Part shown: positions 44,747 through 53,625 of the stretch, in pieces | How the letters are laid out: each line of letters begins with the position of its first letter | Numbering within the stretch: position 1 is the first letter of the stretch | Notes under the pieces: generated by a model | What the model was told of the DNA's origin: nothing | The model's database searches: none | The model's input: the letters and a program-made list of their open reading frames with translations, nothing else | NCBI RefSeq assembly: GCF_038419845.1 | Contig: NZ_JBCAQT010000014.1 | Span: 1 to 64,000 of the forward strand | Source: Marinimicrobium sp038419845 | GTDB taxonomy: Bacteria > Pseudomonadota > Gammaproteobacteria > Pseudomonadales > Cellvibrionaceae | Length of the DNA: 64,000 bases | Direction of reading: 5' to 3' | Program-made: the position numbers and the translations under genes

Positions 44747-45927
44747 CAGCGCATTCCTTCCAGCACTTCAAGATTGGCCGCAATCAGCTCGTTGCGAGTG
44801 GCCACCGACCGATCGGAGCGCAGCCCATCTTCCGGCGTATGGAGCACATAATCCACCAGCCGACCCACACTGGAGGTGGCCACATGCATTCGGGTGTCGG
44901 AGGAGGCGTAGTAGATGAACACCTCGTTGTTTTCGTTCACGATCCAACCATTGGCAAAAATTACATTGGAGACATCTCCCACCCGCTCATCGCCCTGGGG
45001 CGCGATGAAGTGTCCGCCTGGACGATGGCTTACCACCCAGGGACGCTCGAGTTCGGTCATGAACAGGTAGAGCACATAGCGCAGCCCAGCGGCGGTGTTG
45101 CGCACACCGTGGGCCAGATGCAGCCAGCCGTGGTCGGTTCTGATGGGCGCCGGGCCCTGCCCGTTTTTCACCTCCTTGATGGTGTGATATTCCTTGCCAT
45201 CGACGATCACCTCCTCTTTGATCTCGGCCCCGTCCATGGATTCCGACAGGCCCCAGCCAATGCCGCCGCCCTTGCCCACGCTGATGAAGCCATCCTGCGG
45301 ACGGGTGTAGAGCGCGTATTTACCCTCGACGAATTCCGGGTGGAGCACCACGTTGCGCTGCTGTCCGGAATAGGTGATCAGGTCCGGCAGCCGCTCCCAG
45401 TTCACCAGATCTGTGGTGCGCGCAATGCCACACTGGGCCTCGGCGGCGGACAGATCATCCGGCTGACTCAGGTCCTTGCGCTCGGTACAGAAGAGCCCGT
45501 AAATGTAGCCATCTTCGTGCCGGGTGAGCCGCATGTCGTAGACGTTGGTATCCGGTCGATCGGTCTGTGGCAGGGTGATCGGATAATCCCAGAAACGGAA
45601 GTTGTCCACCCCGTTCGGGCTCTCGGCAATGGCAAAAAAGGATTTTCGATCATCCCCCTCCACCCGCACGGCCAGAATATACCGGCCATGCCAGTAGAGC
45701 GCACCGGCGTTGAAGGTGGCATTGACCCCCTGGCGTTCCATCAAATAGGGATTGGTCGATGGATTCAGGTCGTAGCGCCAGCTGACCGGCGCGTGAGCGG
45801 CGGTGAGAATGGGATGCTGCCAGCGCCGGTAGACACCGTTGCCGCTGGGGGCTGGAGCGTTTTTGCGGGTAAGCAAAGCCTCATGCTCTGCGAGCAGCAC
45901 CTTGACCGAGTTATAAAAATCACTCAT
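44746..45927 (-). CDS. GH130 4-O-beta-D-mannosyl-D-glucose phosphorylase
   Basis: GH130 subfamily 1 enzymes phosphorolyse mannosyl-1,4-glucose to mannose-1-phosphate and glucose, saving ATP. The 393 residues have no signal peptide. The five-bladed propeller motifs NPYLMERQGVNATFNAGAL, YDMRLTRHEDGYIYG (the Asp region acting as proton donor in this family), GIGWGLS and PGGHFIAPQGDERVGDVSNV are visible. It is the first gene of the four-gene mannan operon, with a LacI-type operator 37-50 bases upstream. The AGE epimerase behind it supplies its substrate. Confidence 0.93.
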   Translation of the reverse strand: MSDFYNSVKVLLAEHEALLTRKNAPAPSGNGVYRRWQHPILTAAHAPVSWRYDLNPSTNPYLMERQGVNATFNAGALYWHGRYILAVRVEGDDRKSFFAIAESPNGVDNFRFWDYPITLPQTDRPDTNVYDMRLTRHEDGYIYGLFCTERKDLSQPDDLSAAEAQCGIARTTDLVNWERLPDLITYSGQQRNVVLHPEFVEGKYALYTRPQDGFISVGKGGGIGWGLSESMDGAEIKEEVIVDGKEYHTIKEVKNGQGPAPIRTDHGWLHLAHGVRNTAAGLRYVLYLFMTELERPWVVSHRPGGHFIAPQGDERVGDVSNVIFANGWIVNENNEVFIYYASSDTRMHVATSSVGRLVDYVLHTPEDGLRSDRSVATRNELIAANLEVLEGMR

Positions 45928-45963
45928 GGAAATGACAATCCTGATTCTTTTGATAGCTGATAA

Positions 45964-45977
45964 TGTAATCGGTTACA
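45964..45977. promoter_or_regulatory. LacI-type operator of the GH130-AGE-GH5-GH5 operon
   Basis: TGTAATCGGTTACA is an almost perfect palindrome with the central CG of LacI-family operators. It lies 37 bases upstream of the GH130 start in the 138-base gap after the SSS gene. An identical copy is at 48020-48033. Confidence 0.8.
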
Positions 45978-46065
45978 GAAAAAAGTGCAACCGCCGAAGT
46001 CAGCGCCGGACCGCGCCGAAGCCCGGCCCACCCGCTCCCACCGTTCCCGCGGCGGAAGCCGCCCA

Positions 46066-47931
46066 TCAGTTTTTGGAAACAATACTGGCTTCCGCTTCGG
46101 CGACCAGTTCCGCCGGCATATCATCCGGGTAGTCTTTGAGCTTGACCCACCAGTTGCGCCACAGAAACAGGCTGGTAGCCGCCACAACCAGCATCGAGAT
46201 CACAAACTCCTGCCAATACTGGATCACCATGAAAATCGGTGAAGCGACCAACGCCGTCTGCCACACAATCCCCACCGCCACATTGGTTGCATCCCGACCA
46301 AACTCGGTATTGGCTTTCACCTCCGGGTACTCCTGCTGCACGGCGCGGCGCACCGGGCCCCAGAGGCCCCAGGGCCGGACTTTGACGTAAAAACGCTTGA
46401 GCACCTCAATATCGTCCGCCGGAGTAAACAGCGAGATCACGATGCAGGCGCCCGCACTGATCAACAGCATGAAGGGGAAGGCGTGCAGCGGCGACAGATC
46501 GCTAAAGATCAGCCCCAGAGCAATCACCAGGCCCGCCACCATGCCGCCGAAATAGCCATAGCCGTTGAACCTCCACCAGTACCATTTGAGCACATTGGAG
46601 GCAGCGTAGCCGCCAAACAGGGCACTGACAATCCACTGGATAATATCGTGCAGGGTGGGAATGAACAGGCCGATGCATACCCCCAGCACCACAAACAGGA
46701 CCGAGACAATATAGCTGAGGTTTACATAGCGCTTGGGGTCCGCGTCCGCATTGATATAGCGCTTGTAGATATCGTTCACCACATAGGCCGGGGCAGCATT
46801 GGTGGTCGCGGCCAGGGTCGACATGAAGGCGGCGAGCAGGCCGGCGATCAGCAGCCCCAACAGGCCAGGCGGTACATAGTGGGCCATGGCCATGGGCAGG
46901 ATCTGCTCAAAATCCACATCCGCCCCCATCGCGCGCAGGTCGTCCATGAAAAACGCCAGCGCCAGAATGGTCAGGCCGGTAATCAACATATAGCGCGGAA
47001 ACAGCAATACCACGTTGACAAACCAGCTGACCTTGGCCGCCTCGGTGGGCGACTGGGCCGAGAGTATCCGCTGCATGTCATAGTTGGGCGCCGGGCCGGC
47101 CATGCTCACCAGAATGCCCTTGAGTAGCATCAGCATGAAGAAGATGCCGAACAGACTGTAGCCATCGGTGGCGATCTGGGTATTGGCGGCATCGAGCGTG
47201 CCCGACCAGTCCAGGTCCAGTTTCCAACTGATGCCGATGCTGCTCCAGCCATCGGGGACCACTGCCGCCAGTACCTCGGGGGAGACCTGCTGCATGGCGA
47301 TGATGCCCACCCCCACACAGGCGACCGACATGATGAAAAACTGCAGCACCTCGGTGAACACCACACTGAACATCCCGCCCTTGACCACATACACGGTGGT
47401 CAGCGCGGTGATGATCAGCCCGTAAATCACTTCATTCCAGTAATCGTCCGGGTGCAACTCCCAGGGCAGAAACACCGTGGCGAACTTGCCAATACCGATA
47501 AAACCGTAGGCGAGAAAACTCATCACGCTCACCAGCGCGAAGATCACAACAATCAGATGCGACAGGCGCGACCCCAGGCCTTCGCCAAATCGGAAAGTGA
47601 TCCACTCGGCCCCGGTCATCACCCCCGAGCGGCGCAGCCAGACCGACAGGAACACCATCATGAACACCTGGTTGAACACCGGCCAGAGCCAGGGGATATA
47701 GACGCTTGTCAGGCCATAGACGAACAGCAACGAGACCAGCCACATGGTCCCACTGATATCGAACATGCCCGAGGCGTTGGAGATACCCAGGGTCCAATAA
47801 GGAAGCTTGTTGCCACCGAGAAAATAGCTTCTGATGTCTCTGGAGGCCCTCTTGGACACCCAGAAGCCCAGCCCGAGCGTGGCCGCGACATAAATAAAGA
47901 TGATGGCGATATCGATTGCTGCGAGCTGCAT
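46066..47931 (-). CDS. SSS-family sodium:solute symporter, probably for mannobiose or mannose
   Basis: The start at 47931 (MQLAAIDIAIIFIYV) fits the SSS N-terminus and gives 621 residues with about 14 membrane helices; the open frame extends upstream through the operator and is discounted there. Signatures are RDIRSYFLGGNKLPYWTLGISNASG, TGAEWITFRFGEG, GPAPNYDMQRILSAQSPTEA and AAFMSTLAATTNAAPAYVVNDIYKRYI. The protein should couple sugar entry to sodium. Mannan-derived sugar as the substrate is inferred from neighbours and from the operator shared with the mannan operon. Confidence 0.9.
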   Translation of the reverse strand: MQLAAIDIAIIFIYVAATLGLGFWVSKRASRDIRSYFLGGNKLPYWTLGISNASGMFDISGTMWLVSLLFVYGLTSVYIPWLWPVFNQVFMMVFLSVWLRRSGVMTGAEWITFRFGEGLGSRLSHLIVVIFALVSVMSFLAYGFIGIGKFATVFLPWELHPDDYWNEVIYGLIITALTTVYVVKGGMFSVVFTEVLQFFIMSVACVGVGIIAMQQVSPEVLAAVVPDGWSSIGISWKLDLDWSGTLDAANTQIATDGYSLFGIFFMLMLLKGILVSMAGPAPNYDMQRILSAQSPTEAAKVSWFVNVVLLFPRYMLITGLTILALAFFMDDLRAMGADVDFEQILPMAMAHYVPPGLLGLLIAGLLAAFMSTLAATTNAAPAYVVNDIYKRYINADADPKRYVNLSYIVSVLFVVLGVCIGLFIPTLHDIIQWIVSALFGGYAASNVLKWYWWRFNGYGYFGGMVAGLVIALGLIFSDLSPLHAFPFMLLISAGACIVISLFTPADDIEVLKRFYVKVRPWGLWGPVRRAVQQEYPEVKANTEFGRDATNVAVGIVWQTALVASPIFMVIQYWQEFVISMLVVAATSLFLWRNWWVKLKDYPDDMPAELVAEAEASIVSKN

Positions 47932-48019
47932 GAGCGCGATTCCGATTATTATGATGGCACTGCAGAAGTATGACAGCGCGGATGAAAACAAGGGCGGCCA
48001 AACCGACCGGAGGCCGAAT

Positions 48020-48033
48020 TGTAATCGGTTACA
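48020..48033. promoter_or_regulatory. LacI-type operator in the SSS/GPH divergent promoter region
   Basis: TGTAATCGGTTACA is identical to the site at 45964. It lies 89 bases before the SSS start and 146 bases before the GPH transporter start, so one repressor could control both directions. Confidence 0.8.
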
Positions 48034-48178
48034 TATTGTCTCGCAAGGGTCCCACAAAGATAAAGTGACGAGGAGGTCTCATCGTGAGCGCCCCACGGCA
48101 AATTTCCTGTACTTTCGCAAAATCAGCAATTAGTCTATGCCGCTATAAATTCAATAAATTCGCAATGGAAGGTGTTAC

Positions 48179-49786
48179 GTGTCGGCAACTACTGATAAAA
48201 AGCTCTCAATTCTCGAAAAAAGTGGCTACGCCATGGGCGATGCGGCCGCCAACCTGGTCTGGCGCGGCGCGCTGGCCTATCTCGCCGTTTTCTATACCGA
48301 TACCCTGGGCATTTCGGCGGCGGCCGCCGCCGCGCTGCTTCTGGTGGTGCGGATCTCGGACGGCATGACCGATATCGTCATGGGCATGGTGGCCGACCGG
48401 ACCCAGTCCCGGCACGGCAAGTTCCGCCCCTGGATCCTGTGGACCGCGCCGGCCCTGGCGCTGTTCATGGTGCTCGCCTTTACCGCGCCCAACATCAGCA
48501 CCCCCATGAAGCTGGTCTGGGCCTACTTCACCTATATCGGCCTGACCCTCGCCTACACCATGAACAACGTGCCCTATTCGGCGCTGATGGGCGTGATGAC
48601 CTCCAGCCACGAAGAGCGCAGCGTCCTGTCAGGCTACCGCTTTGCCGGCGCCTTCCTCGGTGGTGTGCTGGTCATGGGGTTCACGCCCGACCTGGTGGCC
48701 TATTTCGGTCAGGGCGATGACGCCAAGGGCTACCAGCAGACCATGTACGTCTTTGCCGCGCTGCTGGTGGTGCTGTGCCTGATCACCTTTTTCACCACCA
48801 GAGAGCGGGTACACTCGGTCGCCTCCCAGGCGCCGTTCAAACAGGAGCTGAAAGACCTGGCCTGGAACCTGCCGTTCATTGTCATACCGCTGCTGAGCAT
48901 CTCGCTGTTCTTTTACTATCGTGGCCTCTACAGCGGCCTTTTCTGCGCGCTCGTCCTCGCCGTGACCTGGTACGCCATCCAGAAGCTGATCAAGCGCCCC
49001 GAGAGCGAGACCACCCCCTCCCAGCGCGACCTGATCGACCTGCTCACCAATATGCCCTGGCTGATGATCCTTGGACTGGGCTTTCTGACCATGATGTTCA
49101 ATGGCATCAAATACGGGGTCATCGCCTATTACTTCAACCACTACATCGGCGAACCGGTGCTGACGGGCCGCTATTTCATCATTCTGCTCGTTGTCTCCAT
49201 TGTGGCGGCGCTGGTGGCAGGCTACCTCACACGCCTCATCGGCAAGAAGGCCCTGTTCGCAATTTCGCTGATAGTGAGCGGCGCTCTGACCGGTCTGATT
49301 TTCTTCCTCCCTTCGGACGGGTTCTGGGTCTTTCAAATCGAATCACTGGCCATGTTCGAGCTCAACCTGGAGTTCCGGGTCTACTGGGTTTATCTTCTGG
49401 GGGGCGCTGCTGAATTTTTTGCCGCCTTCATGCCCGTACTGATCTTCAGCATGCTGGGCGATGCGGCGGACTATTCCGAGTGGAAACACAATCGCCGCGC
49501 CACCGGCCTGTTCTATTCGGCCGGCTCGTTCATCCAGAAAACCGGTGGCGGTTTTGCCGGCGCGCTGGTACTGATCGTGCTGGGCGCCTACGGCTATGTC
49601 GGCACCGACGAGAGCACCATTGCGCAGACCACCGATGGCATGGTGCTGTTGATGAGCTGGATTCCGGCCGCCTTTGCCTTTGTCTCTCTTCTGCTGCTGG
49701 TGGTTTACCCGCTGAACACTCAGCGCATGGGCGAAATCGAGGCCGACCTGCGGGCCCGTCGGGCCGCCGCCGGTGTCAAGAACTAG
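48179..49786 (+). CDS. GPH (MelB-like) sugar:cation symporter
   Basis: The 535 residues have 12 predicted membrane segments. Glycoside-pentoside-hexuronide family features are SGYAMGDAAANLVWRG, DGMTDIVMGMVADRTQSRHGKFRPW, NNVPYSALMGVMT, ERSVLSGYRFAG and MLGDAADYSEWKHNRRATGLFYS. The start is GTG 48179 with AAGGTG just upstream. It is divergent from the SSS symporter and shares its operator. It probably imports mannooligosaccharides or mannobiose, giving the locus two uptake systems; the substrate split between them cannot be read. Confidence 0.92.
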   Translation: MSATTDKKLSILEKSGYAMGDAAANLVWRGALAYLAVFYTDTLGISAAAAAALLLVVRISDGMTDIVMGMVADRTQSRHGKFRPWILWTAPALALFMVLAFTAPNISTPMKLVWAYFTYIGLTLAYTMNNVPYSALMGVMTSSHEERSVLSGYRFAGAFLGGVLVMGFTPDLVAYFGQGDDAKGYQQTMYVFAALLVVLCLITFFTTRERVHSVASQAPFKQELKDLAWNLPFIVIPLLSISLFFYYRGLYSGLFCALVLAVTWYAIQKLIKRPESETTPSQRDLIDLLTNMPWLMILGLGFLTMMFNGIKYGVIAYYFNHYIGEPVLTGRYFIILLVVSIVAALVAGYLTRLIGKKALFAISLIVSGALTGLIFFLPSDGFWVFQIESLAMFELNLEFRVYWVYLLGGAAEFFAAFMPVLIFSMLGDAADYSEWKHNRRATGLFYSAGSFIQKTGGGFAGALVLIVLGAYGYVGTDESTIAQTTDGMVLLMSWIPAAFAFVSLLLLVVYPLNTQRMGEIEADLRARRAAAGVKN

Positions 49787-49829
49787 AGCGCCAGGGCCAC
49801 GGATGGCCCGAATGCCGGAGCGCTTTTTG
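49787..49829 (+). terminator. Intrinsic terminator after the GPH gene
   Basis: An outer stem AGCGC (49787-49791)/GCGCT (49820-49824) and inner stem GGGCCA (49794-49799)/TGGCCC (49804-49809) are followed by TTTTT. Confidence 0.6.
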
Positions 49830-49943
49830 ACAAAGGTATGGAGGTTTTGGTCCCGCACCGAGACGACTCTGTATTATTAGCGGTGCCCTATAGTAAACTC
49901 GGCCCCATTGTCCTTTGACACATACCTGAAAAGAGCACTTTCA

Positions 49944-50981
49944 ATGTCGAGTATCAGAGAGGTCGCCCGCGAAGCGGGGGTTTCCGTCGCCACAGTCTCC
50001 CGGGCCCTGAGCAACCCGGAAAAGGTCTCTGAAACGAGCATCAGCAAGGTACAGAAAGCGATCGAGAAGGTGGGCTACCGGCCCAATATGCTCGCCCGCA
50101 ATTTCCGCTCGGCCCGCTCCTACGCAATTGTGGTGCTCGTGCCCGACATCGCCAACCCCTTCTACTCACTGGTGATCCGGGCCATCGAGGACCGGGCCCA
50201 GCAGAAGGGTTACGCCGTGCTGCTGGGGGATACCCGGGGCACCCCGGAGCGGGAACTGGAGTACATCCGCCGCGTGGAAACCCGGCTGGCCGACGGTCTG
50301 TTGCAGCTGCGCCCCCACTCGGAGAAAGCGCACAACGTCATTCCTCCCGACCTGGCCAGCGTCAACGCCTGTGGCTGTGAGTACACCGAGGGCCCCTCCA
50401 TCCGGATCGACAACCGGGGCGCGGCGAAAACCATGGCCGACTACCTGATTTCCCTGGGCCACCGGCGCATCGGCGTGATCTCGGGCCTGAAAGACAACCC
50501 ACACGCCATCGACAGGATGAAGGGCTTCAAGGAAAGTCTGGCCGAGGCGGGCATTCCGTTTGAGCCGGGGCTGGTGGCCGAGGGCGATTTCACCATGTGG
50601 TCGGGCCTGAACAGCGCCTTTCAGTTCTGCCACATGAAAGAGCGCCCCACCGCCATTTTCTGCATGAACGATGAAATGGCCATCGGTGCGATCCAGACGC
50701 TGAAATCCCAGGGGATCCGGGTGCCGGAAGATGTCTCGGTCACCGGCTTTGACGATATCGCCTACTCCAAGTACTGCGACCCCAGCCTGACCACCATGTC
50801 CCAGCCGGCCGAGGAGATGGGCAAGATGGCCACGGACATGTTGCTGCGCATTATCGAGGGGGAAACCCTGAGCCAGACCGAATGCGTGCTGCCGACCGAA
50901 TTCATAATCCGCAAAAGCACGGCACCGGTGAACGAATCGGCCAAAGCCAAAGGATCTCAGCCGGGCGACGCCCCGGCGTAA
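49944..50981 (+). CDS. LacI-family transcriptional regulator of the mannan locus
   Basis: The ATG at 49944 (AAGAG upstream) gives 345 residues. The N-terminal helix-turn-helix is MSSIREVAREAGVSVATVSRAL, and the hinge helix region ends GYRPNMLARNFRS. The periplasmic-binding-protein-like effector domain follows, with LVPDIANPFYSLVIRAIED, GFKESLAEAGI and ISVTGFDD-type VSVTGFDDIAYS. It is the only regulator in the mannan locus and the best candidate to bind TGTAATCGGTTACA. The ligand is probably mannose, mannobiose or a pathway intermediate. Its 3' end overlaps the convergent AGE gene by 25 bases. Confidence 0.93.
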   Translation: MSSIREVAREAGVSVATVSRALSNPEKVSETSISKVQKAIEKVGYRPNMLARNFRSARSYAIVVLVPDIANPFYSLVIRAIEDRAQQKGYAVLLGDTRGTPERELEYIRRVETRLADGLLQLRPHSEKAHNVIPPDLASVNACGCEYTEGPSIRIDNRGAAKTMADYLISLGHRRIGVISGLKDNPHAIDRMKGFKESLAEAGIPFEPGLVAEGDFTMWSGLNSAFQFCHMKERPTAIFCMNDEMAIGAIQTLKSQGIRVPEDVSVTGFDDIAYSKYCDPSLTTMSQPAEEMGKMATDMLLRIIEGETLSQTECVLPTEFIIRKSTAPVNESAKAKGSQPGDAPA

Positions 50982-52105
50982 TCCGCTACCTCGGCGGTCA
51001 GCACCACCAGATGGTAGAGGGTGCTGGCGGGCGCCTTGTCCACCACCACTTCATCCCGCTCGCCCCGCTGATCGACGTAAGCGCCGGGCGTGGGCGCGCA
51101 GAGGTAATAGCGGAACAGATCATCAATGGCCTTCACCGCCCGGGGTTCCGCCTCGGGATCACCGGCACGGGCCCGCACCAGACTCGCCTTGATCAGCTCG
51201 GTCAGCCCCCAACAGCGTTTGGTGCGTTTGAGGACGACACCCTCCAGGGTCACCTCATCCCACAACAATCCCGAGCTCACCTGCCCAAGCTCAAGCCCCC
51301 GCCGATAGAGCGCCTCGGTGTAGCGATCCACCGGGTGGCCGCTCAGGCGGTGGTACCAGTCCAGCAGCCAGACCCACTCCATCATATGACCCGGCTCCAG
51401 CGGAGCCTGTTCGGGGGCGTGCTTCAGGGTCCAGTCGTCATTGAAAAACTCGAACAATACCTCCCGCTCCCGGTCGTAAAATCGAGTCTGGAAGAGAGCA
51501 AAGAGCTCGCCCGCCCGCGCGAGCCAGCGGGCCTCGCCGCTGGCCTCATGGAGCGCCATCATGGCCTCGAACAGGTGCATATGGGGGTTCTGGCGACGCT
51601 GCGAATGCGGGTAGTCCCCCTCAACCCAGCCGCCACAGTCGGAGCCAAACCGACGATCCAGGTGAGCCACCAGATCGGCCGCCCCCTGCAGATAGGCGGC
51701 ATCACCAAAGGCGCGGTAACACCAGGCATAGGCCAGCAGGGAGAAGGCGTGGTCGTACAGATCCTGTTTGGTGTCGATCACCGCAAAATCCGGGCTTAGC
51801 AGGTGGGTAAAACCGCCACCGGCGGAGGGGTGGGCCGCCCGCGTTTCGATAAATCGCATCAGCTGACGCGCCTCGGGCTCGGCCTCACACCAGCCCCGGG
51901 CGGTGGAGAAAGCGAATGCAAACGCCTGACGGGCCTGCACCCGGACACGAATGTTGGCCGCGGCGTCGATCTGGCCATCGGCCTGAAGCTGCTCGATATG
52001 ACCGCCCTGGGATGGGTCCAGCCCCAGCCGCTGCCAGAGCGGCAGCGCCTCCTTGGCAATCCAGTGTTCGAGGCGCTCGGCGGCGTTTTTGATGGTCTCC
52101 GTCAT
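50957..52105 (-). CDS. AGE-family sugar isomerase, probable D-mannose isomerase
   Basis: The start at 52105 gives 382 residues; upstream open frame lacks support. The AGE/YihS-type barrel motifs are ANIRVRVQARQAFAFAFS, HPSAGGGFTHLL, RRQNPHMHLFEAMMALHE and EPGHMMEWVWLLDWYHRLSG. The Arg/His set matches mannose isomerases and YihS aldose-ketose isomerases better than the mannobiose 2-epimerase encoded at 43526. It would turn free mannose from mannan into fructose. No signal peptide is seen. A degenerate LacI-type operator lies 180 bases upstream. Confidence 0.87.
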   Translation of the reverse strand: MTETIKNAAERLEHWIAKEALPLWQRLGLDPSQGGHIEQLQADGQIDAAANIRVRVQARQAFAFAFSTARGWCEAEPEARQLMRFIETRAAHPSAGGGFTHLLSPDFAVIDTKQDLYDHAFSLLAYAWCYRAFGDAAYLQGAADLVAHLDRRFGSDCGGWVEGDYPHSQRRQNPHMHLFEAMMALHEASGEARWLARAGELFALFQTRFYDREREVLFEFFNDDWTLKHAPEQAPLEPGHMMEWVWLLDWYHRLSGHPVDRYTEALYRRGLELGQVSSGLLWDEVTLEGVVLKRTKRCWGLTELIKASLVRARAGDPEAEPRAVKAIDDLFRYYLCAPTPGAYVDQRGERDEVVVDKAPASTLYHLVVLTAEVADYAGASPG

Positions 52106-52284
52106 GGCGTTGATTCCAGTATTGTCTTCCAGATTCGTCGGTCTTGCGGGTCCGCTCGGGGCTCCCGGGAGCGACAGTTTACCCTCAGCGGTCCCGAAGC
52201 CCAATGCCGTTCGCTGGACACAATACAGTTCGCTGCAGAACATCACCCTCCGGTGGAGGTCGAAGCGGAGCTTGCCCCACAGTT

Positions 52285-52300
52285 TGTAACCGGTTTTACA
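52285..52300. promoter_or_regulatory. Degenerate LacI-type operator upstream of the AGE isomerase
   Basis: TGTAACCGGTTTTACA resembles TGTAATCGGTTACA with two extra bases in the right half. It lies 180 bases upstream of the isomerase start, in the expected control region, but the altered spacing makes binding uncertain. Confidence 0.4.
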
Positions 52301-52353
52301 GAGTGTTGTTATTTCTAAAGCTAGGGTACTGGGAGGCGGGAGGCAAAGCGGAT

Positions 52354-52386
52354 AAAAAACCGGGCTGAGCGTCGCCGCCCAGCCCG
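52354..52386 (-). terminator. Intrinsic terminator downstream of hslO
   Basis: On the minus strand CGGGCTG (52386-52380) pairs with CAGCCCG (52367-52361), with an inner GCG/CGC pairing, followed by G and T6. It separates hslO from the isomerase gene. Confidence 0.82.
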
Positions 52387-52603
52387 AAGACATGGAGAGA
52401 ACAAAAGATACAACCAAAACAACGTCTACCAAGACACACAGCTATGCCTCGCAGAGATCCGCACCAGAGAGGGGTGCGGCCTGCCGCTCAATGTCCGTTA
52501 AGGGGCGGACATTGAGCAACAGCCCTGACATTGCTTATGGTACTTTTGATCATAAGACCGATCTGCCATATTGTCAAGGTGACAATAAAACTTTTTCAAA
52601 GTC

Positions 52604-53476
52604 CTAGTGAATCGTCTGGTCGCCCAGAAGATCTTCCACGTCGGCCGCATCAAAATGGTAATGCTGATTGCAGAACTGACAATCGATGTCGATGCCGCCC
52701 TGCTCGGCCAGCAACTCAACCACCTCTTCCCGCCCCAGTGAGAGCAGGGCATTGGCGCTGCGCTCGCGCGAACAGCTGCAGGCAAACTGCAGCTTCACGG
52801 GCTCGTACAGGCGCAGGGGGTATTCGTTGAACAGGCGGTACAGCAGCGTCTCGTGGTCCAGCTCAATCAGCTCATCGGAGGTCACAGTACCGGCGAGCGT
52901 CCCCAGAGTCTCCCAGTGGTCGCGGTTTTCATCTTCGTCCGCGTGCAGCTGGCGCGGCAGCGCCTGCAGCATCATGCCGGTGCAGGCGCGCTCACCGGGA
53001 GCGAACCAGAGGCGGGTTTTGAGCTGCTCGGACTGATAGAAGTAGTGCTCCAGGCACTGGGCCAGGCTGTCACTGTCCATGGGCACCACCCCCTGGTAGC
53101 GCTCGCCCTGCTCGGGCTCGATGGTGATTGCCATGATGCCCTTGCCCAGCAATTCGCCCAACCCCTGCCCCTGGGGACGATCGTTGGCGTCCTGCAGGCG
53201 CACAATGCCGCGCAGGTTCCGGTGGTGGCTGCACTCGGCCATGATCATGCTGACCGGGCCCTCGCCCTTGGCCTGCAGGCTGATCAGACCGTTGAACTTC
53301 AGGGTGCTGGACAGCAGTGACGCCGCAGCGAGAAACTCACCGAGCAGCTCGCGCACGCCCTGAGGATAGGGGTTGTTGTTCATCACCTCCAGATAGCTGT
53401 CGCTCAGGGTCACAATTTCGCCCCGGACGTCGCACTGATCAAACAGAAAGCGGTGTAATAGATCGTTGTCGAACAT
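52604..53476 (-). CDS. hslO: Redox-regulated chaperone Hsp33
   Basis: Hsp33 is a cytoplasmic holdase activated by oxidation and zinc release. The 290 residues fit the family. The C-terminal redox switch is seen as CSCS (about residues 233-236) and CQFC (about 266-269). The core contains YPQGVRELLGEFLAAASLL and GRGEGPVSMIMAEC-like KGEGPVSMIMAECS. It heads the hslO side of the common hslR-hslO gammaproteobacterial cluster. Confidence 0.97.
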   Translation of the reverse strand: MFDNDLLHRFLFDQCDVRGEIVTLSDSYLEVMNNNPYPQGVRELLGEFLAAASLLSSTLKFNGLISLQAKGEGPVSMIMAECSHHRNLRGIVRLQDANDRPQGQGLGELLGKGIMAITIEPEQGERYQGVVPMDSDSLAQCLEHYFYQSEQLKTRLWFAPGERACTGMMLQALPRQLHADEDENRDHWETLGTLAGTVTSDELIELDHETLLYRLFNEYPLRLYEPVKLQFACSCSRERSANALLSLGREEVVELLAEQGGIDIDCQFCNQHYHFDAADVEDLLGDQTIH

Positions 53477-53519
53477 GGTTTCTCGCTGGAATAAGTTCAG
53501 TGGGTGATGGGTTTTTTTT

Positions 53520-53569
53520 GGTGGGCGGAGCCCACCCTACACAAAATGAGGGTGCGGAGCCCACCCTAC
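53520..53569. repeat. Two copies of the dispersed GGTGGGCGGAGCCCACCCTAC repeat
   Basis: A full copy lies at 53520-53540 and a close variant at 53550-53569, with degraded units up to about 53630. The unit is the same as in the cluster at 12225-12333. It sits between hslO and hslR. Confidence 0.85.
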
Positions 53570-53625
53570 GTAATGCCACGGTGGCGCAGCCCGGCCCGGG
53601 TAATGCCGAAAGGGCGGTGTCCGGC

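Larger units (their letters stand above)
52106..52603. other. Intergenic region between AGE isomerase and hslO
   Basis: The gap contains a degenerate LacI-type operator (52285-52300), a strong minus-strand terminator (52354-52386), a perfect 12-bp hairpin (GCTCAATGTCCG 52486-52497 with CGGACATTGAGC 52506-52517) and a small palindrome TTGTCA-AGG-TGACAA (52571-52585). A plus-strand frame (52392-52607) shows no ribosome-binding site or family feature and is not called. Confidence 0.6.

Noticed and set aside
52392..52607. 71-codon plus-strand frame between the isomerase and hslO
   Set aside because: It crosses a 12-bp hairpin, lacks a ribosome-binding site and has biased, uninformative composition.
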